A stretch of 64,000 bases of DNA from Excoecaria cochinchinensis (GCA_947683425.1 CANTUQ010000004.1:12190001-12254000), one strand, 5' to 3'; positions 11,682-22,816 are shown, counted from the first letter of the stretch. Notes: generated by a model from the letters alone, not told the origin. A program made the numbers and translations.

Positions 11682-13286
11682 AAATATGAAGCTTGCATCT
11701 TTGGATTGGAAGCATTACTCGCTCTAGGGGCAAAGACCGCAGAAGTATTCGGAGATTCTTCCTTGGTAATTCATCAGATCAGAAGGGAGTGGTTAGTCAA
11801 GGAAGAAAGGTTGTTGCCTTATGTAAAGCACTTGAGAACGTTGAGCAGCCAGTTTGAGATTTGCACTTTTCACTTCGTCCCCAGAGATGAAAATCAGTTT
11901 GCCGATGCTCTAGCAACATTAGTGTCTATATGGGATAACCCAACAGGAGTTGCGATGAAACCCGTGCTGATTTATAGTTCAGAAAGACCTTGCTTTGAAG
12001 CTGAACAGGTGATGGACATTGAGGCCACTGATGGAAATCCATGGTATTATGACATTCAGAATTATTTAGAGAGATCAGTCTTTCCAGAGGAAGCCACTGA
12101 GAAGGACCAAAGAATGATCAGGAAGTTATCCACTCAATTCATCAGTGTTAATGGCACTTTGTACAAAAGGCAAGCTGATGGTATCCAGTTAAGATGTCTG
12201 GCAGAGAAAGAAGCTAAAAGAGTTATGGAAGAGGTTCATGCCGGGGTTTGTGGAGCTCACATGAATGGCTTAGCCTTAGCAAAGAAGAACATGCGCCAAG
12301 GGTTTTATTGGCTCACAATGGATACAGATTGTTCAAAATTTGTGAAGAAATGCCAGTTATGCCAACAGTACGCGAATTTGAGGCATATGCCAGTTTCAGA
12401 GTTACATAACTTGACATCTCCATGGCCATTTGCAGCGTGGGGAATAGACATCATAGGCGAAATCCATCCTATGGCTTCTAATGGGCATAGATTCATCATA
12501 GTTGCCATTGACTACTTCACTAAGTGGGTTGAGGCTGAATCTTTCAAGAAGGTTGATGCAAAGGATATGGCTAAGTTCATTGAGCGGAATTTGATATGCA
12601 GATATGGTCTCCCACATCACATTGTGTCTGATAATGGGATGCAATTCCTAGCAGAGACCAAACAGATGCTCCAGAAATATGGGATCCAACATCATAAGTC
12701 TTCTCCTTACCGTCCTCAAGCAAACGGTGCAGTTGAAGCGGCGAATAAGAATGTGAAGATGATTTTGGCCAAGATGGTTCAGAACTACAAGGATTGGGCA
12801 GAAAAGCTATCCTTTGCACTTTGGGGTTATAGAACAACAGTCAGAACCTCTACAGGGGCAACACCATTCTCTCTGGTATATGGAACTGAAGCAGTCCTGC
12901 CGGTTGAAATTGAGCTGAAATCATTGAGGGTAGTCATGGAAGCTGAGATTCCTGAAGCAGAATGGGCACAACAACGTTTGTCACAGCTAAATCTGTTGGA
13001 TGAAGACAGGTTACGAGCCTATTACCACAACCAAGTTTATCAAAAGAGGCTGGCTCGGTCATTTTGCAAGAAAGTACGAAAGCATCCGTTAAAGGAGGGG
13101 GATTTGGTCTTTAAGATGATGAGACCGGGAGTTCCAGACATACGAGGAAAATTCAGACCAACCTGGGAAGGTCCATTCATTTTGAAAAAGTTGCTAACAA
13201 AAGGAGTAGCAATTTTAGCAGACAGTGATGGGAATGAGTTCAAGGACCCGGTCAATGTCGATAGACTTAAAAGGTTCCATGGCTAA
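11682..13286 (+). CDS. Pol fragment: RNase H C-terminus and integrase (Tat lineage), 5'-truncated
   Basis: The frame is open from the deletion junction at 11682 to the stop at 13284-13286; no native start remains. Residue numbers here count from the codon at 11706. Residues 1-74 are the end of RNase H (EVFGDSSLVIHQI, then ADALATLVS). Integrase follows: zinc-binding H178, H185, C216, C219; catalytic core D248 (WGIDIIG), D309 (VSDNG) and E344 (QANGAVEAANK). D309 to E344 is D-x34-E by my count, one residue short of the usual spacing, which may impair activity. The C-terminal part carries WEGPF and ends VDRLKRFHG. There is no chromodomain, which fits Tat and not Tekay. Integrase joins cDNA to chromosomal DNA in the nucleus. 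No internal stop is seen over about 530 codons, so truncation is more recent than the decay of K. Confidence 0.9.
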   Translation, partial: KYEACIFGLEALLALGAKTAEVFGDSSLVIHQIRREWLVKEERLLPYVKHLRTLSSQFEICTFHFVPRDENQFADALATLVSIWDNPTGVAMKPVLIYSSERPCFEAEQVMDIEATDGNPWYYDIQNYLERSVFPEEATEKDQRMIRKLSTQFISVNGTLYKRQADGIQLRCLAEKEAKRVMEEVHAGVCGAHMNGLALAKKNMRQGFYWLTMDTDCSKFVKKCQLCQQYANLRHMPVSELHNLTSPWPFAAWGIDIIGEIHPMASNGHRFIIVAIDYFTKWVEAESFKKVDAKDMAKFIERNLICRYGLPHHIVSDNGMQFLAETKQMLQKYGIQHHKSSPYRPQANGAVEAANKNVKMILAKMVQNYKDWAEKLSFALWGYRTTVRTSTGATPFSLVYGTEAVLPVEIELKSLRVVMEAEIPEAEWAQQRLSQLNLLDEDRLRAYYHNQVYQKRLARSFCKKVRKHPLKEGDLVFKMMRPGVPDIRGKFRPTWEGPFILKKLLTKGVAILADSDGNEFKDPVNVDRLKRFHG

Positions 13287-14404
13287 AGACCAAAAAATAA
13301 AAAAAAGAGAATAAATGCCCCGCGGGTCAAAAACCGAAAAAAAGGCGGCCTTGCTAAAATTGGGCGCCCTGTCAGGGTGAAAACCGAAAAAAGGCATCAT
13401 GGGCAAAAATTAAGGGCCAAGAGAAAATATTCAATCGAGAAAACCCGAGAGGGCCGATTGATAACAGGAGTTTGATGCTGATAAAATCCACTCCGAGATT
13501 AGGTGTAGTCATATGCTTTTGAATTCTTGTCAAATGAAAATCATGTATGATGAAATCATATAGAAATGTACACAATTTTGCAATGAATAAAAGAATATAT
13601 TTTCATTGATCTTTCAGTTCTGTCTTAAAAAGAAATATACCAATTGTTCATCTAATGATTATTGCTCAGTCCTTCATTGGATATGTGCTTTTTGCTCTTA
13701 ACAGAAGCTTTGATGATAACATTCTCTTAAAAAAAAAAAATAAAACAGAACAGAAGGCCGTTAGAGATGAAAACCGTAACTGGCTCTCTAAGCAAAAGTT
13801 AGGCCAAAGGGCAGGGTGAAAACTTGGAAACAGGCAGTCTGCCCTACAAAAACAAAATATAAATATAAAATGAACAAAAGTCGTTGGATTGGGTTGGGTC
13901 CATTCCAGGCAAAAATTAGGCAAAGGGTTGTGTGAAAATCCCCTAAGGGACGCATTTCCCGCAAAGAAAAGTTAGTGTGAAAATCCACAAGGGACGCACT
14001 ACCTTTAAAACAATGACGTTCAATGCCTGGAGCAATAGGGCGGCGTTACTTCAGATAATCCTATTTCAATCAGTTAACACACAACACAGAACATGAATCC
14101 TAGGTAAATGATCATTGACCAGGGGGGCAAAGGATATACACCGGACGTCTCTTTCAGAAAACTTGCCGATGATCCTCAGGATTCAGGGGGCATGGTAGAG
14201 CAGACAAGCTATAACTTCAGCAAACCTTGGACCACCTAGGGCACAATCTATACATTTTTGCAAGCATTTGCATTCCATATCATACACACGTGATTTCTTG
14301 TATATTCCTATGTATACAATCTTGCAGGAGAAATCGGCGGGGAACACCAACAAAAGCCGAGTGACGACACCAGTCCAAATATCTAAAGGAGCACAGCTCA
14401 AAAA
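13287..14404 (+). other. 3' untranslated region of D, non-coding
   Basis: Repeated GTGAAAACC-GAAAAAAGGC and GGCAAAAATTAGGC-type phrases (for example 13320-13410, 13800-13990), as found downstream of integrase in Tat elements. No credible coding frame occurs. Confidence 0.65.
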
Positions 14405-14670
14405 TTCACAGCGGTTAGCCCGATGGCGGCACTAACCACAAGAGGTTAGCACGACCACGACACTACCAATTCACAGAGGTTAGCACGATGGCGGCACTGC
14501 CCACAAGAGGTTAGTACGACCACGGCATTACCAACTCACAGCGGTTAGCACGATGGCGGCACTACCCATAAGAGGTTAGCGCGACCACGGCATTACCAAC
14601 TTATCAGCAGTTAGCACGATGGCGGCATTACCCACAAGAGGTTAGCACGACCATGGCATTACCAGCTACA
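14405..14670 (+). repeat. Tandem repeat, four units of about 65 bp, in the 3' UTR of D
   Basis: Units start at about 14405, 14470, 14535 and 14600. Each unit is a dimer of two related half-units, GGTTAGCACGATGGCGGCA and GGTTAGCACGACCACGGCA. Hypervariable tandem repeats at this site, between integrase and the 3' LTR, are known for Tat/Ogre elements and have seeded satellites in other plants (Macas et al. 2009). Confidence 0.93.
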
Positions 14671-14792
14671 ACCAAAAGACAGCAACAACACTCATCATAA
14701 CTCCATCCAGCAGGACGATCGCCGCTTCAGGTACGCGTTTCTTTCCTTTTCCTGAATTTTGGCTCACCTAGGCACCCATGCACTAGCCTCTC

Positions 14793-14808
14793 AAAAATTG
14801 GGGGCAAC
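14793..14808 (+). other. Polypurine tract of D
   Basis: AAAAATTGGGGGCAAC directly abuts the TGTAGACACC start of the right LTR, the expected site for second-strand priming. Confidence 0.75.
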
Positions 14809-15102
14809 TGTAGACACCGGGTCCCGAGTAGCCTTGATCAGGATTACCCGATGATGAAATTTAGCTATGCCGGCTTATAGGCAAAAAGATTGGAGTTCGG
14901 AAGTGTTTTTTCCTTGTCTTTTCGATGAGCAAAAGTGTATTTTAAAAATAATTTAAAAATATTTTTAAAATTATTTTGGAGAAGAAAAAGTGTATTTTAG
15001 ATTAGTGGAATTTAAAAAAAAAAGGGTTGAAAAATGTTGAAAAAAGTGTGAAAAATGATGAAAAAATGGTGAAAAATCGAGGGAAAAAATAGCGACGAAA
15101 AG

Positions 15103-15222
15103 GCGACGGCCAAGGGCCGTCGTGAATCTCCGTACGCGGAACGCTGCGGAGCGCTCGCTCCGCGCACGTCGTGCGCGGAAACTCCGCGCAACGGCATGCG
15201 GAAACGTGCGCGAGTCGCCGTT
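15103..15222 (+). repeat. GC-rich palindrome island, right LTR of D
   Basis: CGACGGCC-AAG-GGCCGTCG (15104-15122), GCGGAGCGCTCGCTCCGC (15146-15163) and GCGCAC-GTC-GTGCGC (15162-15176). The island lies in a very AT-rich flank (GAAAAATGGTGAAAAATCG repeats). Confidence 0.85.
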
Positions 15223-16784
15223 AGGGCGCCGATTCCGCCCCCATTTCGCCCATTTTTCGATTCCCACTTGATTTTTAACCGTTTTTGGACGGTTTTGGGT
15301 GGTTTTTGGGTAGTTTTTGAGTGCTAAAAGTGGAGAAAAAATTCATAAACAAGGGGGGATGAACTAAGAACATTGGAAGAGGAAAAAACTGAATTTTAGA
15401 GCTTTTGAGTTGAGAGAGAAAAATCCATCTTACACACTTGTTTCCAAGAGTTTTTCTTCAAGTTTTCAAGCTATTTTCTAAGAATTTTCACAAAAGAAGA
15501 CAAGGAATTCAACACTTCTACCTTCAATTCTTCAAAACTAAATTTGAGGGTAATTATTCATGGCTTAAACTCCTTAATTCTCTTGTAGATTTTAATTTCT
15601 TTTGCTTACAATTAGCATATTAAACATGTAAATTCTTTTAGTCTCCATATTTTTCTTCTTCTTTTGTCTTCAATTATTTATTTAACAAGTTAATTCTTTC
15701 AAATTTATCATATCATTTTCATGTCAAGGTGTTTATTTTTATGTCATTATGCATGTTCAACTTAGGTTGTTAATGTTCTTTACATCCATTGATGTTTATT
15801 ATGGCTATTATTGTTATAAATGCTAGTTTTATTATTATAATTTATATTACACTCATTTATTGATGTTATTAGGTATTAGTATCATTATTACCATTAATGT
15901 CATTGTTCATATTTTGCATGTATGTTAAATTTTAAATTTATTTTCTTATGCCTTTTATGTTAGATATTACTTTAGGCTTTATTATGCATGTTAAGTTTTA
16001 TTATTCTTATGTTATGTTTTCATGCACATCTTAGGAGTATTAAAATTGATTGTCACTAATCTTTCATGCATGTTAATCACCATTATTAATAAATTGCATT
16101 TGCCATGATGTTATCTCACTTTATGCTTGTTAAATTGCATCATAATTATTTTTATGCATGTTATAGTATCTTAGGCATGTTATATGGTCATTATACATAT
16201 TATCTTTTATGTCATCTCATCTCTTTGGGTTAATTTCTAACATGAATCTCTTCTATTTTATTTTTGGTTGCAAATCATTGTTTTATTCTCATTTGAGCAC
16301 CAATGCACGAGAAGGAGGATATGCGGACTTTGGTATTTTCATTGCACATTTTCAATTCTCATTTTATTTATATTTCCTTGTATATATTCGTTGAATAAAA
16401 TGTTTTTTTATGCACGCATGAATAAAAACCACACAAATATTTCTAATAAATTAATTTGGATTTTTCATAATAAATGGGACCAATGTCCTAATTTTCATCC
16501 CAAATAAATCATCACATCCAAAATGTTTTCTTTAATTGTGCATGCGGGGACCAAAGTCCTCATAATTAATAAATTCCCCGGTTTTATGTATGTTTGCACT
16601 TTTAAATGGGAGTTGTATTCCGCTCCTGGTATTATTGTAATTTATCTTTGATGTTATTTTTGATGTTATTATTGTATTCCGCTTTTAAATTAAAATTGCA
16701 TCGTGTGGAGAGAGAGCGAGTTAATAAACTCAAAACCAAATTATAAAATTAATCAAGGTAGAAATAGATGCGAAGTCCCGAACC

Positions 16785-17015
16785 CATTCTCTGGTCTTTG
16801 GGCTCAAAGAGGCTAGAGGTTTACCCTCCAAGACACCTCTTGTGTCACGAGACTTAGACATTAATCCTAGGCTCCTTTGGGCGAGAGGTTTAACCTCCAA
16901 GACCCCTTTGGCTTGCCCAAAATGGATAAAAGCGTTGTCTTTGGACTTAAGGAGGCGAGAGGTTTACCCTCCAAGACCCCTTCGGCTTGCCCAAAATGGA
17001 TGAAAGCGCTGTCTT
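16785..17015 (+). repeat. Imperfect tandem repeats in the right LTR of D
   Basis: About three copies of GGCGAGAGGTTTACCCTCCAAGACCCCTT-like phrases with TTGCCCAAAATGGAT, about 80 bp apart and diverged. Confidence 0.75.
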
Positions 17016-17935
17016 AGGCTCTCCGAGGTGAGAGAAACTTTCCCAATGTTTTATTGGGTGGCGACTCCATGAAACCTCCTTGTTGCCCAAAATAGAAGCA
17101 CTTGTAATTCGTTACAAGTTGTCAACGGACCTCAAATGCCCGATCACCCTCAAGCGGGCAGTCAAGGGGCGCCCACTCGGGTCCGGCGGGCATCACAATA
17201 TGAGAAGTTGGAGGATTAAGGACACAAATATCTAAATTGGACCTATAGAAAGATGACATGTGGCAAGGAATTAGAGAGGGGTATAAATAGCAAGGAGAGA
17301 GAAAGAGAGAGCAGCATTTTCAGCTTCCTTGTTCTCCTATTCTCTACTCCTCACGCTACTTCCTCTTCTCTTCTTCTTCTTCCTCTTGTTTTATCTTGAT
17401 CTATCTTCTTTTGGCTGGAGTTATTGCAAGGTGATGGGTATTTTATTTGAGATTTGAGCTAGGTTTGAAGAGGTAAGTTTAAGTTTAATTCCTTCTTCCA
17501 TTTCTTTGATTGGTTATTGGAACCCTAGATTTATATTTTGTGAATTTGTGTGTTTTGCTGAGGATTTTGGATGAGAAAGACTTTGGATGGATTTTGGAAT
17601 AAGAAAGATCAACCAAGGAAAGCGATTAGGAGCAAAGGAGTTAAGGTTAGGGATTTTGTTATTTTTGATGCATATTCTGATTTTGGTGTTTGATTGGATT
17701 TTCTGGAAATTTATGGAGTTTAAGTTGCTTATATTTGTTCAAACGTTATGGGTTTCGTGTTGATTATGAGGTTTTGAATGAGTCATTTGAGTTGTGTTAA
17801 AGTTTGAATTGATTAGGATCTTTTGGGTATGAGTTTGTAAGGAAAGGAATTATGCAGTTCGTTGGACATATGGAAACGTGTGACAGAGCCCAGTGATTCC
17901 AGCACCTCCCGATCGGCCAAGTATTGAGCGGAGGA

Positions 17936-18420
17936 ATGCACGAGTCGTGTCAGGCTTTATGACTCAGTATGAGGATTCCGCTCGGTGTCAGAGCCTGCTC
18001 GGCATGAGGATTTATTCAGCGTGTGAGATCCCGCTCGGCATGGCATGGGAGCACGACTCGTGCTGGGAGCCCGACCGGCTGGGAGCTCGTTTGGCTGGAA
18101 GCCCGTTCGGCTCGGAAGCACGTCTCGTGTTGGTGGAGCATGACTCGTGCTGGTGATTCCACTCGGTAGGAGTTTCTGTTTGGCATGAAAGCCGTTTGGC
18201 TTAGGGGAGCACGTCTCATACTCGAGAGCACGTCTCGTGCTGGGAAGCATGACTCGTGTTGGCAAGCACGGGTCGTGACAACTCCCGCCCCTTTTCTCTG
18301 TTCTTTTGTTATGCTCTGATAGATTTGCCTTCACGAGTCGTGATAGTGAGCACGACTCGTGATTGCCTCCTGGGACTCATCTGTCGCGAGCGTGACACCC
18401 GTCGCGAGCGCGACAGGCCT
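17936..18420 (+). repeat. Palindrome island of LTR C (CACGAGTCGTG type with a TCGCGA unit)
   Basis: Many AGCACGACTCGTGCTGG and AGCACGTCTCGTGCTGG words run through 17938-18275. CACGAGTCGTGATAG and GAGCACGACTCGTGAT follow near 18330-18365, and then the TCGCGA type, CTGTCGCGAGCGTGACA and GTCGCGAGCGCGACAG, at 18379-18417. The two palindrome types lie side by side, so islands can be composite. Confidence 0.88.
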
Positions 18421-18976
18421 CTCTGTCCTAAAATGTTTTGAAAATCTTCTCCTTTGCATGGTTTCTCACTGGTGTTATGTCTCTATACATTAAAATGAGT
18501 ACTTTAATATGTAAATTATTCAAATACTTCTATGCATGTTAGTAATTCAATTATGAGACTTTTGTTTACCATTATTATTTAATGGTTGTTTGTGCATAAA
18601 GTATTGTAATTTATTTGTTAAGTCAATATGAGTGCATGATGTTAATAATATAGCTATGTTTAGTATGTTCATATGCATATGATAAATATCAATGGTACAT
18701 CTGATATGAAAATAAGTGAATGCATAATGAATAATGACATGATTACGTTTAATATCTTCATGCAAATATCTTAATCTATGAAACTGTACATGACTAGTTT
18801 GAATATGATAAATGAAATTAGTGCATATGATAGGCATATATATATTGATACATGTATCTATGTGATCATGAAAGAATAATGCTAGTGTTTGATGAAATGG
18901 GTATATATGTGTAAAGTGTCAAAGAATTTAATAATGATATGGGAATTTAGCCTGCGTTAGTCGAGTCATGGATAGA

Positions 18977-20346
18977 TAGGTATGCCTATAGAGTTCTGTT
19001 AGTTGCAGCCCTCTATTCTGTTTGGACCCTGATCAGGTTCCTGTTTGGTTCCTCGCGAACCTCAGCGTGTATGGATCTTATTTAAGATCCCCAATGTGAA
19101 AATGTTTTGAATGAGAAAATATGATGTTGCTTTTTGATTTGTACCCGTAAGGTACCGCCATGCGTTCAGTTCGATTTGTACCCGTAAGGTACCGCCATGC
19201 GTTCTGTTACTCCCTTATTCACCCCTATGACTTAGCAGGCAACTAAAAGAGTAATCTTAATGTGAATTAATTAATAAATTTTGTGATGATTTGCAAAATG
19301 ATTATGTGAATAAACATTTGATGCATTTGTGATAATTGCCATTTGACTGGTGCCTTATGCACCCTTCTGTTCTGAATCCTTTATGGACACTTATATGGAA
19401 AGGTGTGGTATCTTCGGATACCCTTGTGTTTTGTATAATAAGGTGATATCTGTTAAATGAAAAGAAATATATCAAGTAGTGTTTGTTCTAATAGACATGT
19501 ATGCAAAGATCCGAAATGCGTAAGAGTTAGTATGTGAATAATGCATATTATTAATCTGTTCAAGAGTTATGAGTATGCTTGTCTACATGATGCCTTTAGA
19601 AGGAATTATTGAAATACTTGATATGCATGATTAATATCGTTGAGAGCTTAGTAAATGTACTTTATGAATGTGTGTATATATGTGTTTATATGTTTAAATG
19701 AGTATACAAGTATGTAATATGTTATCTGCCTTCTAGATGTAGGCCTGGGTAAGCATATCGGTAAGAAATTATGTGCATTGTTTGTTGACTTTTAATGAAT
19801 GTATTAAGTAAGTATCGATTAGTAAGCATGAGATAGAAACCGAATTTAAGAAAGATGTTAGGATTAATTCTAGAACTTGTGTGAATGAAGTTTTCTGTAA
19901 GAACTACGTGGTTCTGATTCCCAACCATAGGGATATGTATGAAGCTTGGAATGCTTATTTCAAGCCCGAACTAAATCGAAGAATTAAAGTGTTTTGTTTA
20001 GTTTTGAATACGTAACGATTTGATTAAATGAAATATTTTGACTTAAGAACTAATTAATGAGTCAAGTAAACGATAAGTATGTCTAATGTAATTTTTAATA
20101 AAATGTAACATAGTATTTTTCTGGGTAGGGTATATGAATGAATTTGCATATGAAATTGTTTAAGTTTTCGTATGAAAGTAACGATATGAGTTCACATTAT
20201 CTGAAGCCAGTTTCCTTTATGCTTATGTCTGTATACGTATATCTATCGATTTGTATGTGTATAGCTCGGCAACCACTGCGAGTGGCTGCCCATTATTTGT
20301 TTAACCCAACTAAGCATTATCGCTTAGCACGGTTGTTTGTCCGTGC
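18977..20346 (+). other. Hairpin array SL1-SL8 of LTR C
   Basis: SL1 TAGGTATGCCTA (18977), SL2 GGACCCTGATCAGGTTCC (19024), SL3 GGTTCCTCGCGAACC (19047), SL4 GGATCTTATTTAAGATCC (19073), SL5 GTACCCGTAAGGTAC (19141 and again 19178), SL6 arms GGCAACCACT and AGTGGCTGCC (20268-20290), SL7 TAAGCATTATCGCTTA (20311-20326), SL8 arms GCACGG and CCGTGC (20327-20346). SL6 differs from A and K by paired changes that keep the stem. Confidence 0.8.
19136..19209 (+). repeat. 37-bp tandem duplication carrying SL5 in LTR C
   Basis: GATTTGTACCCGTAAGGTAC...GCCATGCGTTC occurs twice in a row without visible differences, so this LTR has two SL5 hairpins. Confidence 0.9.
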
Positions 20347-21063
20347 AGGTTAGGAGATCAGAGTAGTGTAGCGGTCCACTGAGGTTTGGCCAACGAGTTG
20401 CTAGATTTTCATAGGAAGTGTTTTTATTTTCGGAATGTAATTAAGTTTATTTATTAGCATCTGTAATAAGTTGTAATAATCTTTAGTGCGAATAATGGTG
20501 TGTGGATGACATAGGTTTAGGACGTGCATGTTTGGAGGTTATGATTTTAGAAATTTTATTGTTCTGATTTCTGCTTTGCCATGTGTGTCCGTGTCTGGTG
20601 ACACCTTCTGCTCATTGTAGCTCTTCATCCTTCGATATGCTACGTGTGGGAGTTGGGGGTGTTACACTAAATGTTTTGTTTAGCTTTGAACAATAAATGG
20701 TTTGAACAAATGAAATGTTCTAACGTAAGTACTAATACTGTAATCTGTATGATTTTGGAAATGTTAGTAATAATGGGAATCGATATGACTTAATATGCCC
20801 CGCTAGCAAATGTATCTTTGGTAACCTAGGAGGTATAACTATTCACATAGTTAATTAAATGAATTAAGCAAACAATAAGTATGCATAATGTCATTGTAAA
20901 TTACTAAGGTAATAATGTAAATTTTGGCTATGGTATGTAAATGAATGAATATAGGAAATTGTTTAAGTTTCGTATGAGAAAAAAAATATGAATTTATGAT
21001 AGCTTTAACCGGTGTACTTTATATTTATGTATATATATATATTGATTTACATGTGTTTGCCTC

Positions 21064-21142
21064 GGTAACCACTGTGAGTGGCTGCCCATTATTTGTTTCC
21101 CCGACTAAGCGTTATCGCTTAGCTTGGTTGTTTGTCCGTGCA
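21064..21142 (+). other. Hairpins SL6-SL8 of LTR B
   Basis: SL6 arms GGTAACCACT and AGTGGCTGCC (21064-21085), SL7 TAAGCGTTATCGCTTA (21106-21121), and a weakened SL8 (GCTTGG ... CCGTGC) that has lost pairing. Confidence 0.75.
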
Positions 21143-21469
21143 GGTTAGGAGATCAGAGTAGTGCAACAGTTCTCTGTGACTTTGGCCAACGAGTCGGTAG
21201 AAGTTATAGAATGTTTTTATTGATTGTCGGTTTGTAATTAATTTTATTTATTTAGCATTTGTAATGAGATGTAATAATCTTTAGTGCGAATGATGGTGTG
21301 TGTGAGATAAGTTTAGGATGTGTATGTGGTTGAGGTTCTAGATGTTAGAAATTTTATTACTCTAATTTCTGTATTACCATGTGTGTCTTTGTTTGGTAGC
21401 ACCCTCCGCTCATTGTACCTCTTCATCCTTTGATATGCTACGTGTGGGAGTTGGTGGTGTTACAACCAG

Positions 21470-21952
21470 TACGACAGCTCTTCCCGCAAACACAAACTCA
21501 TACCCCAGTGACACCCAAAACTATCACTATCCCAGCAATCCCCGGCCTAACTTCTCAAGCTGCCCAAACTCTCCTGATGTCCCTATCAGCTATAGCTGCT
21601 CAGGCACCAAATGTAGCACCCACAACCATTCCTCTAGCACCTCCCGTAATCCAAACACCCGCAACTGCTCAAATCACTACACAAACACCACCAGCCTTGT
21701 CAAATACACTGGTCCCCGGGAGTACTGTAACCTTGACAATCGAATAGTTTGAGAGGCTCTTCGAAGAGAGGATGTAAAAGTATCAGAATCGTAACACACT
21801 GAAATACCAAGGCAGTTTCAGGTCACCCCTATCTCGGGATATTTTAGCAACTCCTTTTCCTCAAATACAGTTGCCAAACTTGCCGAAATACAGTAGTAGT
21901 ATTGATCCCCGACTTATTTGGATAAATTCCATCATACCATATTGGTGCACAC
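21470..21952 (+). pseudogene. gag of H1, continuation after LTR B
   Basis: The frame from 3849-3993 resumes here. A Pro/Thr/Ala/Gln-rich stretch runs to a TAG at about 21745. After further stops (one near 21774) the frame reads SPLSRDI ... PFPQIQLPNLPKY, matching the SPF-x-I-x-PLP-x-MP-x-Y start of the plant Ty3/gypsy Gag domain. It is cut at 21952 by the start of LTR E, so the rest of H1 is not in the window. It is a dead remnant. Confidence 0.6.
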
Positions 21953-22721
21953 TATAATGACCCAAAAAGTTCCTTAACAGTATTAAGGCATGTTTAGAGT
22001 GAATTAAAAATCATGAAGGATTTAATTGAAAGATTAAAAGGACTTAATTGCATAAAATAAAATAGTTTAGTGACTAATTGGAAAATTGTTGGATTAAGTG
22101 TTAAGTGGAGGATTAATTAAAGTAAGTGGGATTAATTAGGGTTAAGTGTGTTTAAGAAAACGGTAGTGGAGTCCATGTGTTGAGCCAAGAGTTTGCCACC
22201 TTGTTTATTGCATGCATATATAAGGTAGTGAGGAGGTTGGTTTTGGCATTTTGTTCCTTTTGTTGGCCAGGTGAGTTTTGCTTTGTTTCTTCATTTCCTT
22301 TATTCTTAGTCTTCATCTCATTCAAGGGTTTTATTGGTTGAAGTCGGAGAATCAAGTAGGAGATCAAAAGGTAAAGAGAAGTTTACTTGATTTGTGAAGT
22401 TGAAGGAGTTAGCTTCTAAAGGTTTGGGATTTTAACTCTTTTATTAATGCACGATTGATTTGATTGGGTGAATTATGGGTTTTGAAGAGTTCAATAACTC
22501 TTTTAGTTGTAAATTGTACTTGAGGTGGTATTATTGAATTAATAAAGCTCAGTGGGCAATTTGAAGTTATACTATATTTTGATTATTTGCTTGTTGATTA
22601 TGTACTAGTTACAATTTGTGCCATTAGAAATGTTTGTGTGTGTGTTGTTTAGGATTTTTGGAAACATTTGAGTTTAATAAATGTAAAAGAAAAAGAAAGA
22701 AGATTGAATTGGTGAGTTTGG

Positions 22722-22816
22722 GCTCTATTGCGAGCGCGACATTAGGCGTGACCGTGACAGAGGTTGCGTTAAGCGATGGTTTGTAAGTTCGTGCTCTGTC
22801 GCGAGCGCGACAGAGG
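22722..22816 (+). repeat. Palindrome island of LTR E (TCGCGA type)
   Basis: CTCTATTGCGAGCGCGACA and CTCTGTCGCGAGCGCGACAGAG units lie about 70 bp apart. The sister LTR P carries the other (ACACGGCGGTA) type at the equivalent place. Confidence 0.85.

Larger units (their letters stand above)
11137..17197 (+). mobile_element. Truncated Tat-lineage Ty3/gypsy element D
   Basis: Both ends match: TGTAGACACCGGGTCC at the left and GGCATCACA at the right, with a perfect TSD ATATG (11132-11136 and 17198-17202). The element keeps the first 545 bases of the left LTR (11137-11681), then jumps straight into RNase H coding sequence. The rest of that LTR, the primer-binding site, gag, protease and reverse transcriptase are therefore deleted. 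Integrase, the 3' untranslated region with tandem repeats, the polypurine tract and a complete 2,389-bp right LTR remain. It cannot move by itself. Confidence 0.9.
14809..17197 (+). repeat. Right (3') LTR of D, complete, 2,389 bp
   Basis: It runs from TGTAGACACCGGG to GGCATCACA. A GC-rich island is at 15103-15222. The 3' third contains CTCCAAGACCCCTT-GGCTTGCCCAAAATGGAT phrases repeated about three times at 16800-17010 and ends with GGTGGCGACTCC and GGGTCCGGCGGGCATCACA, typical of this LTR family. Confidence 0.92.
10871..20666 (+). mobile_element. Solo LTR C (same family as B), nested in B, split by D
   Basis: C starts TGTCACACCCC, ends GGGGGTGTTACA, and is flanked by a perfect TSD CTAAA (10866-10870 and 20667-20671). 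Its own sequence is 10871-11136 plus 17203-20666, about 3.7 kb, homologous to B. It contains TATA box TATAAATA near 17282, AG/GTAAGT at 17473, a palindrome island at 17936-18420, hairpins SL1-SL5 at 18977-19200 and SL6-SL8 at 20268-20346. It lies only 43 bases from the site of A inside the same host LTR. Confidence 0.9.
3994..21464 (+). mobile_element. Solo LTR B (chromovirus-type), split by A and C
   Basis: B starts TCTCACACCCC (decayed from TGTCACACCCC) and ends GGTGTTACA. It is flanked by ACTAG (3989-3993) and ACCAG (21465-21469), a TSD with one mismatch. B's own sequence is 3994-6828, 10828-10870 and 20672-21464, about 3.7 kb. It aligns with LTR C along its whole length, for example at 3998-4200 against 10873-11080. 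No gag-pol lies between or beside matching LTRs, so it is a solo LTR made by LTR-LTR recombination. Its order is TATA box, splice-donor-like site, palindrome island, hairpin array. It lies inside the gag frame of H1. Confidence 0.85.

Noticed and set aside
14405..14670. Tandem repeat considered as a host minisatellite or gene exon repeat
   Set aside because: It lies between integrase and the polypurine tract of D, the known site for Tat 3' UTR repeats.
21381..21752. Alternative frame of 123 codons over the H1 gag remnant
   Set aside because: The frame that starts at 21430 continues the H1 gag frame from 3849-3993 and has the Pro/Thr/Gln composition expected; the other frame is a shadow.
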